64,000 nucleotides of DNA from positions 138,450-202,449 of the forward strand of contig UQBY01000001.1 of NCBI GenBank assembly GCA_900539375.1. The letters run 5' to 3'. Shown here piece by piece: positions 1 through 8,859 of the stretch. Position 1 is the first letter of the stretch. Each line of letters opens with the position of its first letter. The DNA is from an uncultured Clostridium sp. GTDB lineage: Bacteria; Bacillota; Clostridia; Clostridiales; Clostridiaceae. The position numbers were made by a program, and so were the translations under genes. Under the pieces are notes generated by a model. It had not been told where the DNA came from and did no database searches. It was given only the letters and a program-made list of their open reading frames with translations.

Positions 1-132
1 TTAGAAGAAGAAATACCATTTGGAAGATTTGGCTCTCCAGAAGAAATAGGAAAAATTGCAGTATTTTTATGCAGTAAAGATTCTTCCTATATAACAGGAC
101 AAATAATAAGAGCAGATGGAGGCTATATTTAA
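1..132 (+). CDS. SDR family oxidoreductase, C-terminal part
   Basis: The window opens inside a reading frame that runs from base 1 to a TAA at 130-132. The 43 residues seen end in FLCSKDSSYITGQIIRADGG, the typical C-terminus of short-chain dehydrogenases of the FabG type (SxxxxYITGQ plus DGG). These enzymes are cytosolic NAD(P)H-dependent oxidoreductases. The Rossmann fold and the catalytic YxxxK lie outside the window, so the substrate cannot be told. A complete FabG is encoded at 11065-11805, so this is a paralogue. Confidence 0.8.
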   Translation, partial: LEEEIPFGRFGSPEEIGKIAVFLCSKDSSYITGQIIRADGGYI

Positions 133-166
133 ATTCATCTAGTTAAGCAATAAGAAATTCTTAAAA

Positions 167-220
167 TCCTAGGTTCATTATTTTATGAAGCAGTAACATA
201 ATGAACCTAGGACTTTTTTT
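167..220. terminator. Hairpin terminator, copy 1 of a dispersed palindrome
   Basis: A perfect 15-bp inverted repeat (167-181 with 198-212) encloses a 16-base loop and is followed by a run of T from 214. It ends the SDR gene and, read on the other strand, can also end the convergent histidine kinase gene. The arms and part of the loop recur at 22935-23007 and 42360-42418, so this is also a member of a small repeat family. Confidence 0.8.
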
Positions 221-227
221 GTTTAAT

Positions 228-1748
228 TTATAAAGAAACTATAGGCATATAAATAGCAAATTCTACACCTTCATCTATATTTTTTAGAGAGTATTCAAAG
301 TTATGAAGTTGAAGAAGATTTTTTACTATTGAAAGTCCAAGTCCTGTAGAATTACTTTTTCTTTGACGGGACTTATCAATTTTATAGAATTTATCAAATA
401 GTTTATTAATTTCATTATCATCTATGTGAGTTCCTGTATTAACAACGGAAAGTCTATACTTATCATCTTCTTCATGAATTTCAATTATAATCTTTTCCTT
501 TGGTGGAGTATATTTTAAAGCATTTGTAATAAGGTTTGTTAAAATTTGCTCCATTTGGAAAGTGTCTGCATGGATATATGAGTATTCTGTATTTTCAACA
601 AATTCTAAGGTTAATTCTCTTTCTTGGGCATCTAGGGTATGTTTACGAACAAGGTTTTTAATTAATCTATTTACATTAAATACTTCAAAGTTTGGTTTTA
701 ATGCACCAGATTCTAGTCTTGAAAGTTCTAGCATATTAGAAACAAGAACACTCATTTTTTTAGATTCATCAATAATTGTATCTAAATAAACTCTAGCATC
801 TTCTCCTTTAACTATACCATCTCTAAGGCCTTCTGCATATCCTTCTATAATTCCAATTGGAGTTTTTAATTCATGGCTTACATCTGCTGTAAATTCTTTT
901 CTCATAAGTTCAAGATTTCTTTCTTTTTCAATATCTTTTTCAAGTTGTTGGTTTTTCTTTTTTAAATCTTTTAAAGCACCATCTAAGTTTTCTGATAAAA
1001 AGTTTAAAGTTTCGGCTAAGTTTCCAACTTCATCATCTCTATTCATTTTACATTTTTCAGAAAAATCCATTTTAGCCATCTTTTTAGCAACATTATTAAG
1101 CTTTACAAGAGGCTTTGCAATTAAATCTGAATATATAGATGATAATAAAAGAGATACTAAACAAAATCCTAAGAAAATATATACATAAAATTCCTTTATA
1201 ACAGAAGCAGCTTCTTTTATTGGTTGAACAGAAGCTACAGCAATTATTATAGTATCATTTGTTGCGTTTGTAGACATTGGAGCAATTATAGCATAGCTTT
1301 TTGTAGCATTAAAGGAATTATTAAAAACTTTACTTATAGCATTTTTTGAAGAAAGTACAGAATCTACAAGGTCTGTATTACTTGCAATGTTATTTATTAT
1401 ATTTTCAAAATATGTATTAGAAACTGAATTTTCTTCATTACCATTATTATGATTAGAATTTAAAGTTGAATATTTCCCAGTTGAAGGGTAATATAAAGCA
1501 AGCTTTGAATTAGTTTCTACTTCAAAGTCTTGAATAGCACTTGCAGAAGTTTCTTTATATGCATATAATTCTCTAAATCTATTTACACTATTAGTTAAAT
1601 TTTCAACCTTTTTTGATTCATAAAAGGTTTGAAAGAAAAATATTTGAAAAGATATTGTAATGGACATAAGTCCAAGAAGTAGTAGTAAAGTAATAAGAAA
1701 TATTTTTCTTGATAGGGTTATAGGTTTTTTAGTTAACTTATTTACCAT
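228..1748 (-). CDS. Membrane sensor histidine kinase
   Basis: This 506-residue protein has the layout of a transmembrane sensor kinase: an N-terminal membrane helix (about 15-38), an extracellular sensor domain of about 145 residues, a second helix (about 185-208), a HAMP linker, a HisKA dimerisation domain with the phosphoacceptor His292 in VSHELKTP, and a C-terminal HATPase domain (N box NLITNALKYTPP, G box TGLGLS). It would autophosphorylate on His292 and pass phosphate to the OmpR-type regulator encoded just upstream on the same strand, with a 4-bp gap between the genes. The signal is unknown. General architecture resembles PhoR/WalK-type kinases, but no PAS domain is visible. Confidence 0.93.
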   Translation of the reverse strand: MVNKLTKKPITLSRKIFLITLLLLLGLMSITISFQIFFFQTFYESKKVENLTNSVNRFRELYAYKETSASAIQDFEVETNSKLALYYPSTGKYSTLNSNHNNGNEENSVSNTYFENIINNIASNTDLVDSVLSSKNAISKVFNNSFNATKSYAIIAPMSTNATNDTIIIAVASVQPIKEAASVIKEFYVYIFLGFCLVSLLLSSIYSDLIAKPLVKLNNVAKKMAKMDFSEKCKMNRDDEVGNLAETLNFLSENLDGALKDLKKKNQQLEKDIEKERNLELMRKEFTADVSHELKTPIGIIEGYAEGLRDGIVKGEDARVYLDTIIDESKKMSVLVSNMLELSRLESGALKPNFEVFNVNRLIKNLVRKHTLDAQERELTLEFVENTEYSYIHADTFQMEQILTNLITNALKYTPPKEKIIIEIHEEDDKYRLSVVNTGTHIDDNEINKLFDKFYKIDKSRQRKSNSTGLGLSIVKNLLQLHNFEYSLKNIDEGVEFAIYMPIVSL

Positions 1749-1752
1749 ATTG

Positions 1753-2427
1753 TTATTTCACCTCAAATTTGTATCCACTTCCTCTAACAGTAACAATATA
1801 ATTTGATTTATCTAAAAGTTTTTCTCTAAGTCTTTTTACATTAGTATCAACAGTTCTTATATCTCCATAATAATCAAGTCCCCAAACATTATCTAAAATA
1901 GTATCACGGCTTAAAGCAACTCCTTCATTATCTATAAGATAAACTAAAAGTTCATATTCTTTAGGGGAAAGAGAAAGAACTTCTCCATTTACCTTTACTT
2001 CCCTTGAAAGTTTATTAATTGATAAACCATTAAATTCTTGAGTACTTGAATCTACACTTTCAATTGTTCTTTTTAAAAGAGCTTTTACCTTTGCAACTAA
2101 AACATTTGGGCTAAAAGGCTTAGTCATATAATCATCAGCACCATAATCATAGCCTTGAAGTTTATCTTCTTCTTGTCCTTTTGCAGTTAATAAAACTACA
2201 GGAACAGTAGAAACTTCTCTTATTTTTTTTAAAGCTGTTAATCCATCCATAACAGGCATCATAATATCTAAAATAATTAAATCTATCTTTTTTTCTTTAA
2301 ATATATTTAAAGCTTCAAGTCCATTTTCAGCTTCATATATAGTAAAGTTTTTCTCCCTTGCAAAATAATCTCTAAGTAAAAAACGTATTCTAGTTTCATC
2401 TTCTACTATTAAAATTGATTTATTCAT
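1753..2427 (-). CDS. OmpR/PhoB-family response regulator
   Basis: The 224-residue product has an N-terminal receiver domain with acidic pocket residues Glu9/Asp10, phosphoacceptor Asp54 (IILDIMMP) and the conserved Lys in DDYMTKPF, followed by a winged-helix DNA-binding domain (about 128-223; typical segments LSPKEYELLVYL and VDTNVKRLREKL). It is the partner of the kinase gene that follows it in the same operon. A purine-rich ribosome site precedes the ATG at 2427. The target genes cannot be inferred; the divergent gene at 2621 shares its 193-bp upstream region and is one candidate. Confidence 0.95.
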   Translation of the reverse strand: MNKSILIVEDETRIRFLLRDYFAREKNFTIYEAENGLEALNIFKEKKIDLIILDIMMPVMDGLTALKKIREVSTVPVVLLTAKGQEEDKLQGYDYGADDYMTKPFSPNVLVAKVKALLKRTIESVDSSTQEFNGLSINKLSREVKVNGEVLSLSPKEYELLVYLIDNEGVALSRDTILDNVWGLDYYGDIRTVDTNVKRLREKLLDKSNYIVTVRGSGYKFEVK

Positions 2428-2620
2428 TTTTTTACATCTCCTTTTAGCAATAAATATTATTTGAAATGGGAAATAAATTTCTATTTAAGTTAATAAATAT
2501 ATAATATATATTATTATATATGATATTTAAATTATAGAAAAGTGAAATTAAAAATCTAACTTGAAAGTAATATTAAAAAAAGTTATATTTAAATATACAA
2601 TTAAGAAAAGGGAGAAATGA

Positions 2621-3862
2621 ATGTTTAAATTAAATTTTGATATAAAAAAGCACTTTTTAGAAAATGGATTAGAAGTATTAACAATAAAAAAAGATACTCA
2701 AATTTCAGCTATAAATTTAGGAGTTAAAGTTGGAGCTATGTATGAAACAAAAGAGGAAAAGGGAATAAGTCATTTTGTAGAACATATGCTTTTTAAAGGA
2801 ACTAAAACAAGAAAAAATGAAATTCTTAATGAAGAACTTGAAAATTTAGGTGGAGAATATAATGCCTATACAGATTATGAGTCTACAGTATATACAATAA
2901 GTTGCTTAAGTGAAGAAATAGAAAATGCTACAAAGCTTATAGCTGATATGGCTAAAAATTCAAACTTTTTAGAGGAGGAAATGAAAAAAGAAAGGGGAGT
3001 AATTCTTGCAGAAATAAGAACTGGCAAAGATGATATAGAAGACTTAACTTTTAAAAAGGTAAATGAAATTGCCTTTGATAAAAGTTTTTTAAAGTTTGAT
3101 GTAACTGGAACTGAAGAAAATGTTAAAAATTTTACAAGAGATGATATTTATAAATTTTATAAAAAATACTATACTCCTAAAAATGCCCTAGTAACTTTAG
3201 TATCTTCAATGGAACATAAGGATGCTTTAAATATGATTAAAGATAATTTTTCAAATTGGAGTGGAGAAAAAGTTTTAAAGCCATTAATTATAAAAGAAGA
3301 TAATATTTTAAAAAAGGTAACAAGTTATAAAGAAAACATAGAACAAAGTACAATAATTTATTTGTATACATTTTATCATTTAAATAAAGAAGAAGAACTT
3401 CCTCTTAGAATACTAAATCATAGATTAGGAGAAAGTTCAAATTCTCTTTTATTTAGAGAAATAAGGGAAAACAAAGGGTTAGCTTATGATATTTATACCA
3501 ATTTAGAGGTTACAAAAAACATAAAAAGTTTATATATTTATACTTCTGTAGCAGATGAAGATATAGAAAAAACCTTAGATGCAATAGATGAAGTAATAAA
3601 TAAGGTAATAACTAAGGAAATAAAAATTGGACAAAGAGATTTAGAAATTATGAAAAAGGTACATAAGACAGCTGTAATATCAACTCTTGAAGATAGTGCT
3701 GATTTATGTAACTATATTCTTCATCAAGAACTTGCAGAGGATGATATTTTTGAATTTATTAAGGATATGGAGAGTTTAAATACTTTAAATGTGGATAAAA
3801 TTTATAATGTATCTAAATTGGTTTTAAAAAATCCTACAATACACATTTTAAGAGTAAAATAA
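2621..3862 (+). CDS. M16 family zinc metallopeptidase (pitrilysin/processing-peptidase type)
   Basis: The product has 413 residues. The inverted zinc-binding motif HxxEH is present as His51-Phe-Val-Glu54-His55, and a third zinc ligand Glu lies in the usual downstream segment (ERGVILAEIRTGKDD, about 125-139). The length and the two-lobed arrangement match single-chain bacterial M16 peptidases such as YmxG of Bacillus, which are cytosolic and degrade peptides. It is followed 9 bp later by recX, so the two are probably cotranscribed. The start codon is preceded by AAAGGGAG. Confidence 0.9.
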   Translation: MFKLNFDIKKHFLENGLEVLTIKKDTQISAINLGVKVGAMYETKEEKGISHFVEHMLFKGTKTRKNEILNEELENLGGEYNAYTDYESTVYTISCLSEEIENATKLIADMAKNSNFLEEEMKKERGVILAEIRTGKDDIEDLTFKKVNEIAFDKSFLKFDVTGTEENVKNFTRDDIYKFYKKYYTPKNALVTLVSSMEHKDALNMIKDNFSNWSGEKVLKPLIIKEDNILKKVTSYKENIEQSTIIYLYTFYHLNKEEELPLRILNHRLGESSNSLLFREIRENKGLAYDIYTNLEVTKNIKSLYIYTSVADEDIEKTLDAIDEVINKVITKEIKIGQRDLEIMKKVHKTAVISTLEDSADLCNYILHQELAEDDIFEFIKDMESLNTLNVDKIYNVSKLVLKNPTIHILRVK

Positions 3863-3871
3863 AGGTGAAAA

Positions 3872-4504
3872 ATGGGAAGTATAACAGAAATTTCAGTACA
3901 AAAGAAAAATAAAAATAGATGTAATATATATATTGATAATATCTTTGCCTTTGGTGTAAGTAATGAGCTTATATATAAAGAAAACCTTAAGGTTGGAATG
4001 ATAATAGATGAAGAGAAACTAAAAAAAATAGCTTATGAAGAAAATTTAATAAACTGCAAGGAAACTGCATTAAAAATTATAGAAAGAAGCTATAAAACAA
4101 AAAAAGAAATGGAAAAAAGGCTTTTAGAAAAAGGCTATAACTTAGAGGAAATAAATGAAACTTTAAAGTTTTTAGAAAGATATAACTTTATAAATGATGA
4201 AAGTTATACAAAGGCTTTTATTAAAAATAAAACAAAAACTCAAGGAAAACAAAAAATAAAATATGCCTTAAAAAATAAGGGCGTATCAGAGGAAATAATA
4301 GAAGAAGAACTTTCAAATTTAGATATGAAAAAGGAGAAAGAAAAGGCTAATATACTTGCATTAAAAAAATATAATATTCTTATAAAAAGAGAAAATGACA
4401 AATATAAGATAAAAGAAAAAATAATTAGATTTTTAATAAGTCGTGGATATAATTATGAAGTTGCAAAGGATGCTGTAAAGGAGATGTTAGAATCAATTAT
4501 GTAA
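3872..4504 (+). CDS. recX: Regulatory protein RecX
   Basis: The protein (210 residues) has the three-helix repeats of RecX: segments such as RSYKTKKEMEKRLLEKGY and the FINDESYTKAFI motif are typical. RecX binds RecA filaments and limits recombinase activity in the cytosol. It has the longer N-terminal extension common in Firmicutes. The gene sits between an M16 peptidase gene and a membrane transglutaminase-like gene, with short gaps (9 and 20 bp). Confidence 0.93.
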   Translation: MGSITEISVQKKNKNRCNIYIDNIFAFGVSNELIYKENLKVGMIIDEEKLKKIAYEENLINCKETALKIIERSYKTKKEMEKRLLEKGYNLEEINETLKFLERYNFINDESYTKAFIKNKTKTQGKQKIKYALKNKGVSEEIIEEELSNLDMKKEKEKANILALKKYNILIKRENDKYKIKEKIIRFLISRGYNYEVAKDAVKEMLESIM

Positions 4505-4524
4505 TTAAAGGAGATGCCTAATTT

Positions 4525-5580
4525 ATGCATAATTTTCAGTTGCTTTGTGGAGGAATTGTTATATTTTTCATAATTTATTCTTTATTTAAGGTTTATAATA
4601 GTGAAGATATAGACCATGTTATTGAGCCAATTAGTTCAGGAATTTCAACCATTTTTGCAATTCTTATATTTTTATGGAACTTTCAAGTTATAGATGTTTT
4701 TATAACAAAAATTCTTACTAATTTTTTTAAAAATACAATAAAAGATAATGGAATAATTCATATTATTCTTTTATTAATTTCTTTTATTTTATTAAAGGTA
4801 ATTTTATTTTATTTTTTTAAAGGCATAAATTCTTTAATAATTCATTCTCAGTTTAAAGATTTAGATAAAAAAAATCCTTTTTTTATAGCTTTAGTAAGTT
4901 GTTTTGGAGTTATAAGAGGATTAATTTTTATAGCTTTAATAGTTCTTTCAATTGTTATATATAATGGCTCTGTAGAAAAAAGTAAACAAGTTCAGTTTTT
5001 AAAGAATTTTAATATTTATAAAAATCTTGAGATTTTAGTAGATAATAATCAAATAACAGTTGTTACAAATGGAGTTAAAGAAAATATATCTAGTAATAAA
5101 ATAATTTATTATAATGGAATAACTGTAGATGAAGGAGTTAAGTCAAATGAATATATAAAAAATACTTCTGAAAAGTTAACTAAAAATTTAAAATTTCATA
5201 GAGAAAAAGCTTATGCTTTATATGAATGGATAGGAAAAAATATTACCTATGATGATGAAAAAGCTAAAAATGTTATGGAGTTAAATGGAAACTATGAAAG
5301 TGGTGCTATAATAACCTTTAATAAAAAAAGAGGAATATGCTTTGATTTTTCCTGCCTTTTTACTGCTATGGCAAAGGATATAGGACTAAAAAGCAGAATT
5401 ATTGTAGGTAAAGCCTTTAATGGAAATGAATATATTAGTCATGCTTGGAATCAGGTTTACTTAGAAGATGAAAACAGGTGGATTAATATAGATTCAACCT
5501 TTTATAATGCAGGAGAATATTTTGATAGTTGTAATTTTAATGAAGACCATATTTTAGAGGAAATAGCAGGAGAATATTAA
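4525..5580 (+). CDS. Membrane protein: CvpA-like N-terminus joined to transglutaminase-like domain
   Basis: The first half of this 351-residue protein is very hydrophobic, with about four predicted membrane segments (about 5-22, 38-60, 78-98, 118-145) resembling the CvpA membrane domain. The second half (about 225-345) is a transglutaminase-like cysteine-protease fold: the nucleophile Cys in KRGICFDFSC, His in SHAWNQVYL and Asp in WINIDSTF form the expected triad. The domain probably faces outward and acts on peptides or cell-wall protein, but the substrate is unknown. A hairpin terminator follows directly. Confidence 0.82.
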   Translation: MHNFQLLCGGIVIFFIIYSLFKVYNSEDIDHVIEPISSGISTIFAILIFLWNFQVIDVFITKILTNFFKNTIKDNGIIHIILLLISFILLKVILFYFFKGINSLIIHSQFKDLDKKNPFFIALVSCFGVIRGLIFIALIVLSIVIYNGSVEKSKQVQFLKNFNIYKNLEILVDNNQITVVTNGVKENISSNKIIYYNGITVDEGVKSNEYIKNTSEKLTKNLKFHREKAYALYEWIGKNITYDDEKAKNVMELNGNYESGAIITFNKKRGICFDFSCLFTAMAKDIGLKSRIIVGKAFNGNEYISHAWNQVYLEDENRWINIDSTFYNAGEYFDSCNFNEDHILEEIAGEY

Positions 5581-5583
5581 AAA

Positions 5584-5629
5584 AAATCCTTTGTGATAAA
5601 TTTTTATTTTATCATGAAGGATTTTTTTT
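5584..5629 (+). terminator. Intrinsic terminator after the transglutaminase-like gene
   Basis: A hairpin with arms at about 5584-5600 and 5608-5624 (AAATCC..GATAAA paired with TTTATC..GGATTT) is followed by eight or more T. It closes the M16-recX-transglutaminase transcription unit. Confidence 0.85.
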
Positions 5630-5681
5630 AATATTTAAGAAATTATAAACTAATAATAAAGATTTTTTAATAAAAAGTAAC

Positions 5682-5710
5682 TATTAATTTTTATTTTAAT
5701 GTATTATAAT
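5682..5710 (+). promoter_or_regulatory. Probable promoter of the TPR gene, overlapping the first codons of its reading frame
   Basis: A consensus TATAAT lies at 5705-5710, only four bases after the first in-frame ATG (5699-5701). The -35 region is weak (TATTAA at 5682-5687, 17-bp spacing). If this box is used, transcription starts near 5717 and translation must start downstream of that ATG. Confidence 0.5.
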
Positions 5711-6640
5711 AGAAAAAAATTATTTTCTAAGGGAGTGATAAAAATAGAAAGTAATAACAATTATCTTTTTGATAATTATATAAAAATGGCAAGAGGTTTT
5801 AGAAAAGAGAAAAAATTAAATAAAGCATTAAAATTTTACAAAAAAGCAAATAATCTTTCTATTGGAAAGAAGGATAAAGAACTTATTTTAGATATAGCCC
5901 TTCTTTATGATGAACTTGGATTTAGAGAAATGGCAAAAAAGAAATATAAAGAAGCAATTGAAATTGATGAAAATTTTGAAAATGCCTATTATGGCTTAGC
6001 TGTAGTTTATGATGAGGAAGAAGACTATAAAAGGGCTAGACAATATTATAAAAAGGCTATAGAAATTAATCCAAATTATGATAAAGCTTATTTTTTCTTA
6101 GCAAATATTTTAGATGAAGAAGGCTTTAAAGAAGATGCTATTGAAAATTATAAAAAAGTAATTGAAATAAACCCAAAGGATTTATGGGCCTATGCTAATA
6201 TTGGCTGTATTTTAGAAGAATTATCAAGAGATGAAGAAGCTCTTTTATATTTAAAAAAAGCTTTAGAAATAGATAAAAATCAATTTAAAGTATTATTTAA
6301 TACGGGAGTTGTTTTAAATAAGTTAAAAAGAAAAGAAGAGGCTAAAAAATATTATAAAAAGTCTATAAAAAGTAATGATACCTATCCTTATAGCTATTTA
6401 AATTTAGCTCTTCTTTATAAAGATGAAGATATAGAAGAAACAATAAGAATTTTATCTTTAGGTATTGAAAATAATCCAGGAGAGGCTTTTCTTTATTATA
6501 ATAGAGGATGTCATTTTTTAAAAAATAATGAAGTGGAAAATGCAATTAAAGATATTAGAAGAAGTATTCAATTAGATGACTTTTTTATAGATTATTCTAA
6601 AAAAGATAAAGAACTTAGTGAAATTTGGGATGAAATTTGA
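5699..6640 (+). CDS. Tetratricopeptide repeat protein
   Basis: The open frame encodes up to 313 residues made of about seven TPR units; the clearest run is NAYYGLAVVYDEEEDYKRAR followed by KAIEINPNYDKAYFFLAN. TPR proteins are protein-interaction scaffolds; no catalytic domain or export signal is visible. The start is uncertain. The ATG at 5699 overlaps a TATAAT box and has no ribosome site. A purine-rich AAGGGAG lies at 5729-5735, just before an in-frame GTG (5735), with which it is too close, so the exact start is unresolved. The gene lies alone between two terminators or promoters. Confidence 0.85.
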   Translation: MYYNRKKLFSKGVIKIESNNNYLFDNYIKMARGFRKEKKLNKALKFYKKANNLSIGKKDKELILDIALLYDELGFREMAKKKYKEAIEIDENFENAYYGLAVVYDEEEDYKRARQYYKKAIEINPNYDKAYFFLANILDEEGFKEDAIENYKKVIEINPKDLWAYANIGCILEELSRDEEALLYLKKALEIDKNQFKVLFNTGVVLNKLKRKEEAKKYYKKSIKSNDTYPYSYLNLALLYKDEDIEETIRILSLGIENNPGEAFLYYNRGCHFLKNNEVENAIKDIRRSIQLDDFFIDYSKKDKELSEIWDEI

Positions 6641-6688
6641 TAAAGTATATTTAAAAGATATTTTTATACAAAAGGAAGGAAAGATAAA

Positions 6689-7186
6689 ATGAAGGATAAA
6701 TTTACAAATAATTTAGAAGAAACCTTTGATAATTTTTACACAAAGGGAGCTTTATTAACAGTTGGAGATGAAAATAAAGCAAATACAATGACAATAAGCT
6801 GGGGAACAGTAGGTTTTATGTGGAGAAGACCTATGTTTGTTGTTATGGTTAGGGAGTCAAGATATTCTAATGAATTTTTAGAAGTTGGAAAAACTTATAC
6901 TGTAAGTGTTCCTTTTGATGGAGCTATGAAAGAAGCTTTAAAAGTATGTGGAACAAAATCAGGAAGAGATACTGATAAGGAAAAAGAGGCAAAAATTAAA
7001 TATATTCCTTCAAAAGAAGTAAAAACTCCAATTGTTGAAGGATGCAACAAGTATTATGAATGTAAGGTTGTATTTAAACAAGAAATGGATTTAGATAATA
7101 TGCCAAAAGACATTAAAGAAAGTTTTTATGGAGAAGGGGAAACTAAGCATATATTCTATTATGGAGAAATAGTAGCAGAATATTAA
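6689..7186 (+). CDS. Flavin reductase family protein (FMN-binding split barrel)
   Basis: The 165-residue product resembles flavoredoxin / flavin reductase-like proteins: GALLTVGDENKANTMTISWG is the usual N-terminal FMN-binding strand region, followed by RRPMFVVMVRESRYS and KTYTVSVPFDG. Such proteins bind FMN non-covalently and take part in cytosolic electron transfer or flavin reduction. The electron partner is not known. A GGAAGG ribosome site precedes the ATG. A weak hairpin follows. Confidence 0.87.
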   Translation: MKDKFTNNLEETFDNFYTKGALLTVGDENKANTMTISWGTVGFMWRRPMFVVMVRESRYSNEFLEVGKTYTVSVPFDGAMKEALKVCGTKSGRDTDKEKEAKIKYIPSKEVKTPIVEGCNKYYECKVVFKQEMDLDNMPKDIKESFYGEGETKHIFYYGEIVAEY

Positions 7187-7196
7187 TTTTAAAAAA

Positions 7197-7230
7197 AAGG
7201 TTTTAGGAATTTTCCTAGGGCCTTATTTTA
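7197..7230 (+). terminator. Probable terminator after the flavin reductase gene
   Basis: Arms at 7197-7208 and 7213-7224 pair over 12 positions, three of them G-U, around a four-base loop. The T tract after it is short (TTATTTTA), so termination may be partial. Confidence 0.6.
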
Positions 7231-7235
7231 GTATA

Positions 7236-7278
7236 TTGACAAATTTTAAACAATATAATATACTTTGACTATCAAAAT
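7236..7278 (+). promoter_or_regulatory. fab operon promoter with FabT-type operator
   Basis: TTGACA at 7236-7241 and TATACT at 7259-7264 are separated by 17 bp. The palindrome ACTTTGACTATCAAAAT at 7262-7278 overlaps the -10 box and likely start point. It closely matches the FabT site reported from streptococci (ANTTTGATTATCAAATT). A weaker match to the same pattern lies at 7295-7311. The placement predicts that the MarR-family product of the first gene represses its own operon. Confidence 0.8.
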
Positions 7279-7332
7279 ATTTGATTTAAGTAATATTTTG
7301 ATTATAATAAAAAAATAGCGGAGGAGTTTTAA

Positions 7333-7779
7333 ATGAATGAAAAAAATAAAGTGATTAATGAACTTTTTGTAACGCTTTTTAATGATATACTTCAAATTGA
7401 GGAGAAAACATTAAAAAACGGACCGCTATCAGATTTATCAGTTACTGAAATTCATACTATTGAAGCTGTTGGTATGTATAAACCAAGAACAATGTCAGAA
7501 GTGGCACAGGATTTAAAAATAACAGTAGGTACTTTAACAACAGCAGTTACTAAACTTATAAAAAAAGGTTATCTTGAAAGAAGACGTATAGAAGAAGATA
7601 GAAGAGTTGTTTTAATATGTACTACAAAGCGAGGAAAACTTGCTTATAGATTACATGAAAAATTTCATAACGATATGATTAAGGAAACTATAAAAGGTTT
7701 AACTGATGAACAAGAGGATATATTAATTTCAGCATTAGAAGGGGTTAATTTATTTTTTAAAGAAAAATATGAATTGTAA
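7333..7779 (+). CDS. fabT: MarR-family regulator of fatty acid synthesis, FabT-like
   Basis: The 148-residue protein has the MarR winged-helix fold: recognition region TMSEVAQDLKITVGTLTTAVTKLIKKGYLERR and wing EEDRRVVLICTTKRGKL. It is the first gene of the fab cluster, 21 bp before fabH, and a FabT-type palindrome lies over its promoter. In streptococci FabT represses fab genes with long-chain acyl-ACP as co-repressor. The same function is inferred here from position, fold and operator. It acts as a dimer on DNA in the cytosol. Confidence 0.9.
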   Translation: MNEKNKVINELFVTLFNDILQIEEKTLKNGPLSDLSVTEIHTIEAVGMYKPRTMSEVAQDLKITVGTLTTAVTKLIKKGYLERRRIEEDRRVVLICTTKRGKLAYRLHEKFHNDMIKETIKGLTDEQEDILISALEGVNLFFKEKYEL

Positions 7780-7800
7780 AAAAAGATTAAGGAGAGAATT

Positions 7801-8784
7801 ATGGAGGAAGTTAGTATTAAATCATTTGGCGCTTATGCTCCAAGCTGTATTGTATCTAACAATGATTTAAGTAAGATAGTTGAAACAAGTGATGAGTGGA
7901 TTGTAGAGAGAACAGGAATAAAAGAAAGAAGGATTTCAGAAGGAGAAGATACTTCAAACATAGCAGTAAAAGCTGCAAATAAAGCTCTAGAAAGAGCAAA
8001 TTTAACAGGGAAAGATATAGATTTAATCATAGTTGCAACTATAACTCCAGATAAGTTTACTCCATCAGTTGCTTGTATGGTGCAAAAGGAAATTGAAGCT
8101 GAAAATGCAATGGCTTTTGATGTAAGTGCTGCCTGTTCAGGATTTATTTTTGCTCTTCAAGTTGCTGATTCTATGATGAAAGTTAATAAAAGCTTTAAAA
8201 ATGCACTAATTATTGGAGTAGAAACTTTATCAAAAATTATGAATTGGGAAGATAGAAGTACTTGTGTATTATTTGGAGATGGAGGAGGAGCTGTAGTTCT
8301 TTCAAAAGAAAATTCAAATAGTACAAGTGGTATAAAAACTTTTTATTCTAAATCTGTTGGAAAAAAGGGAGATTGTCTTGTAGTTGATGCAATGCCAGTT
8401 GTAAATCCTTATATTAAAGAAAATAAAGAAAACTATCAAAAGATAGCTATGAATGGAAGAGAAGTGTTTAAATTTGCAACTAAGTCAATTGTGGAAAGTG
8501 TTGAAAAAATATTAAAAGAAAATTCTTTAACAATGGATGATATTAATTATATAGTTCCACATCAAGCAAATTTAAGAATTATTGATTTTGCAGCAAAAAA
8601 ATTAAAAGTAGATAAAGATAAATTCTATACTAACTTAGATAGATATGGAAATACATCTTCTGCATCAATTCCTCTTGCATTAAATGAAATGTATGAAAAA
8701 GATATGTTTAAAAAAGGCCATAAGATTATTTTGGTAGGCTTTGGTGGTGGACTTACTTATGGAGCAGTTTTAATAGAACTATAA
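7801..8784 (+). CDS. fabH: Beta-ketoacyl-ACP synthase III
   Basis: FabH condenses acetyl-CoA with malonyl-ACP to begin type II fatty acid synthesis. The product is 327 residues, the normal family length. The catalytic Cys is in DVSAACSGFIFAL (about residue 113), the His in VPHQANLRI and the Asn in GNTSSASIP complete the triad. The GERRIS-like substrate loop (ERTGIKERRI) is present. The start ATG follows AAGGAGAG. It is the second gene of the cluster. Confidence 0.98.
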   Translation: MEEVSIKSFGAYAPSCIVSNNDLSKIVETSDEWIVERTGIKERRISEGEDTSNIAVKAANKALERANLTGKDIDLIIVATITPDKFTPSVACMVQKEIEAENAMAFDVSAACSGFIFALQVADSMMKVNKSFKNALIIGVETLSKIMNWEDRSTCVLFGDGGGAVVLSKENSNSTSGIKTFYSKSVGKKGDCLVVDAMPVVNPYIKENKENYQKIAMNGREVFKFATKSIVESVEKILKENSLTMDDINYIVPHQANLRIIDFAAKKLKVDKDKFYTNLDRYGNTSSASIPLALNEMYEKDMFKKGHKIILVGFGGGLTYGAVLIEL

Positions 8785-8859
8785 ACCATCTAGAAATAAA
8801 GCATACAAAGTATTAAAATATAAATAAAAAACAATTTAAAAATTTTGGAGGTTATAAAA

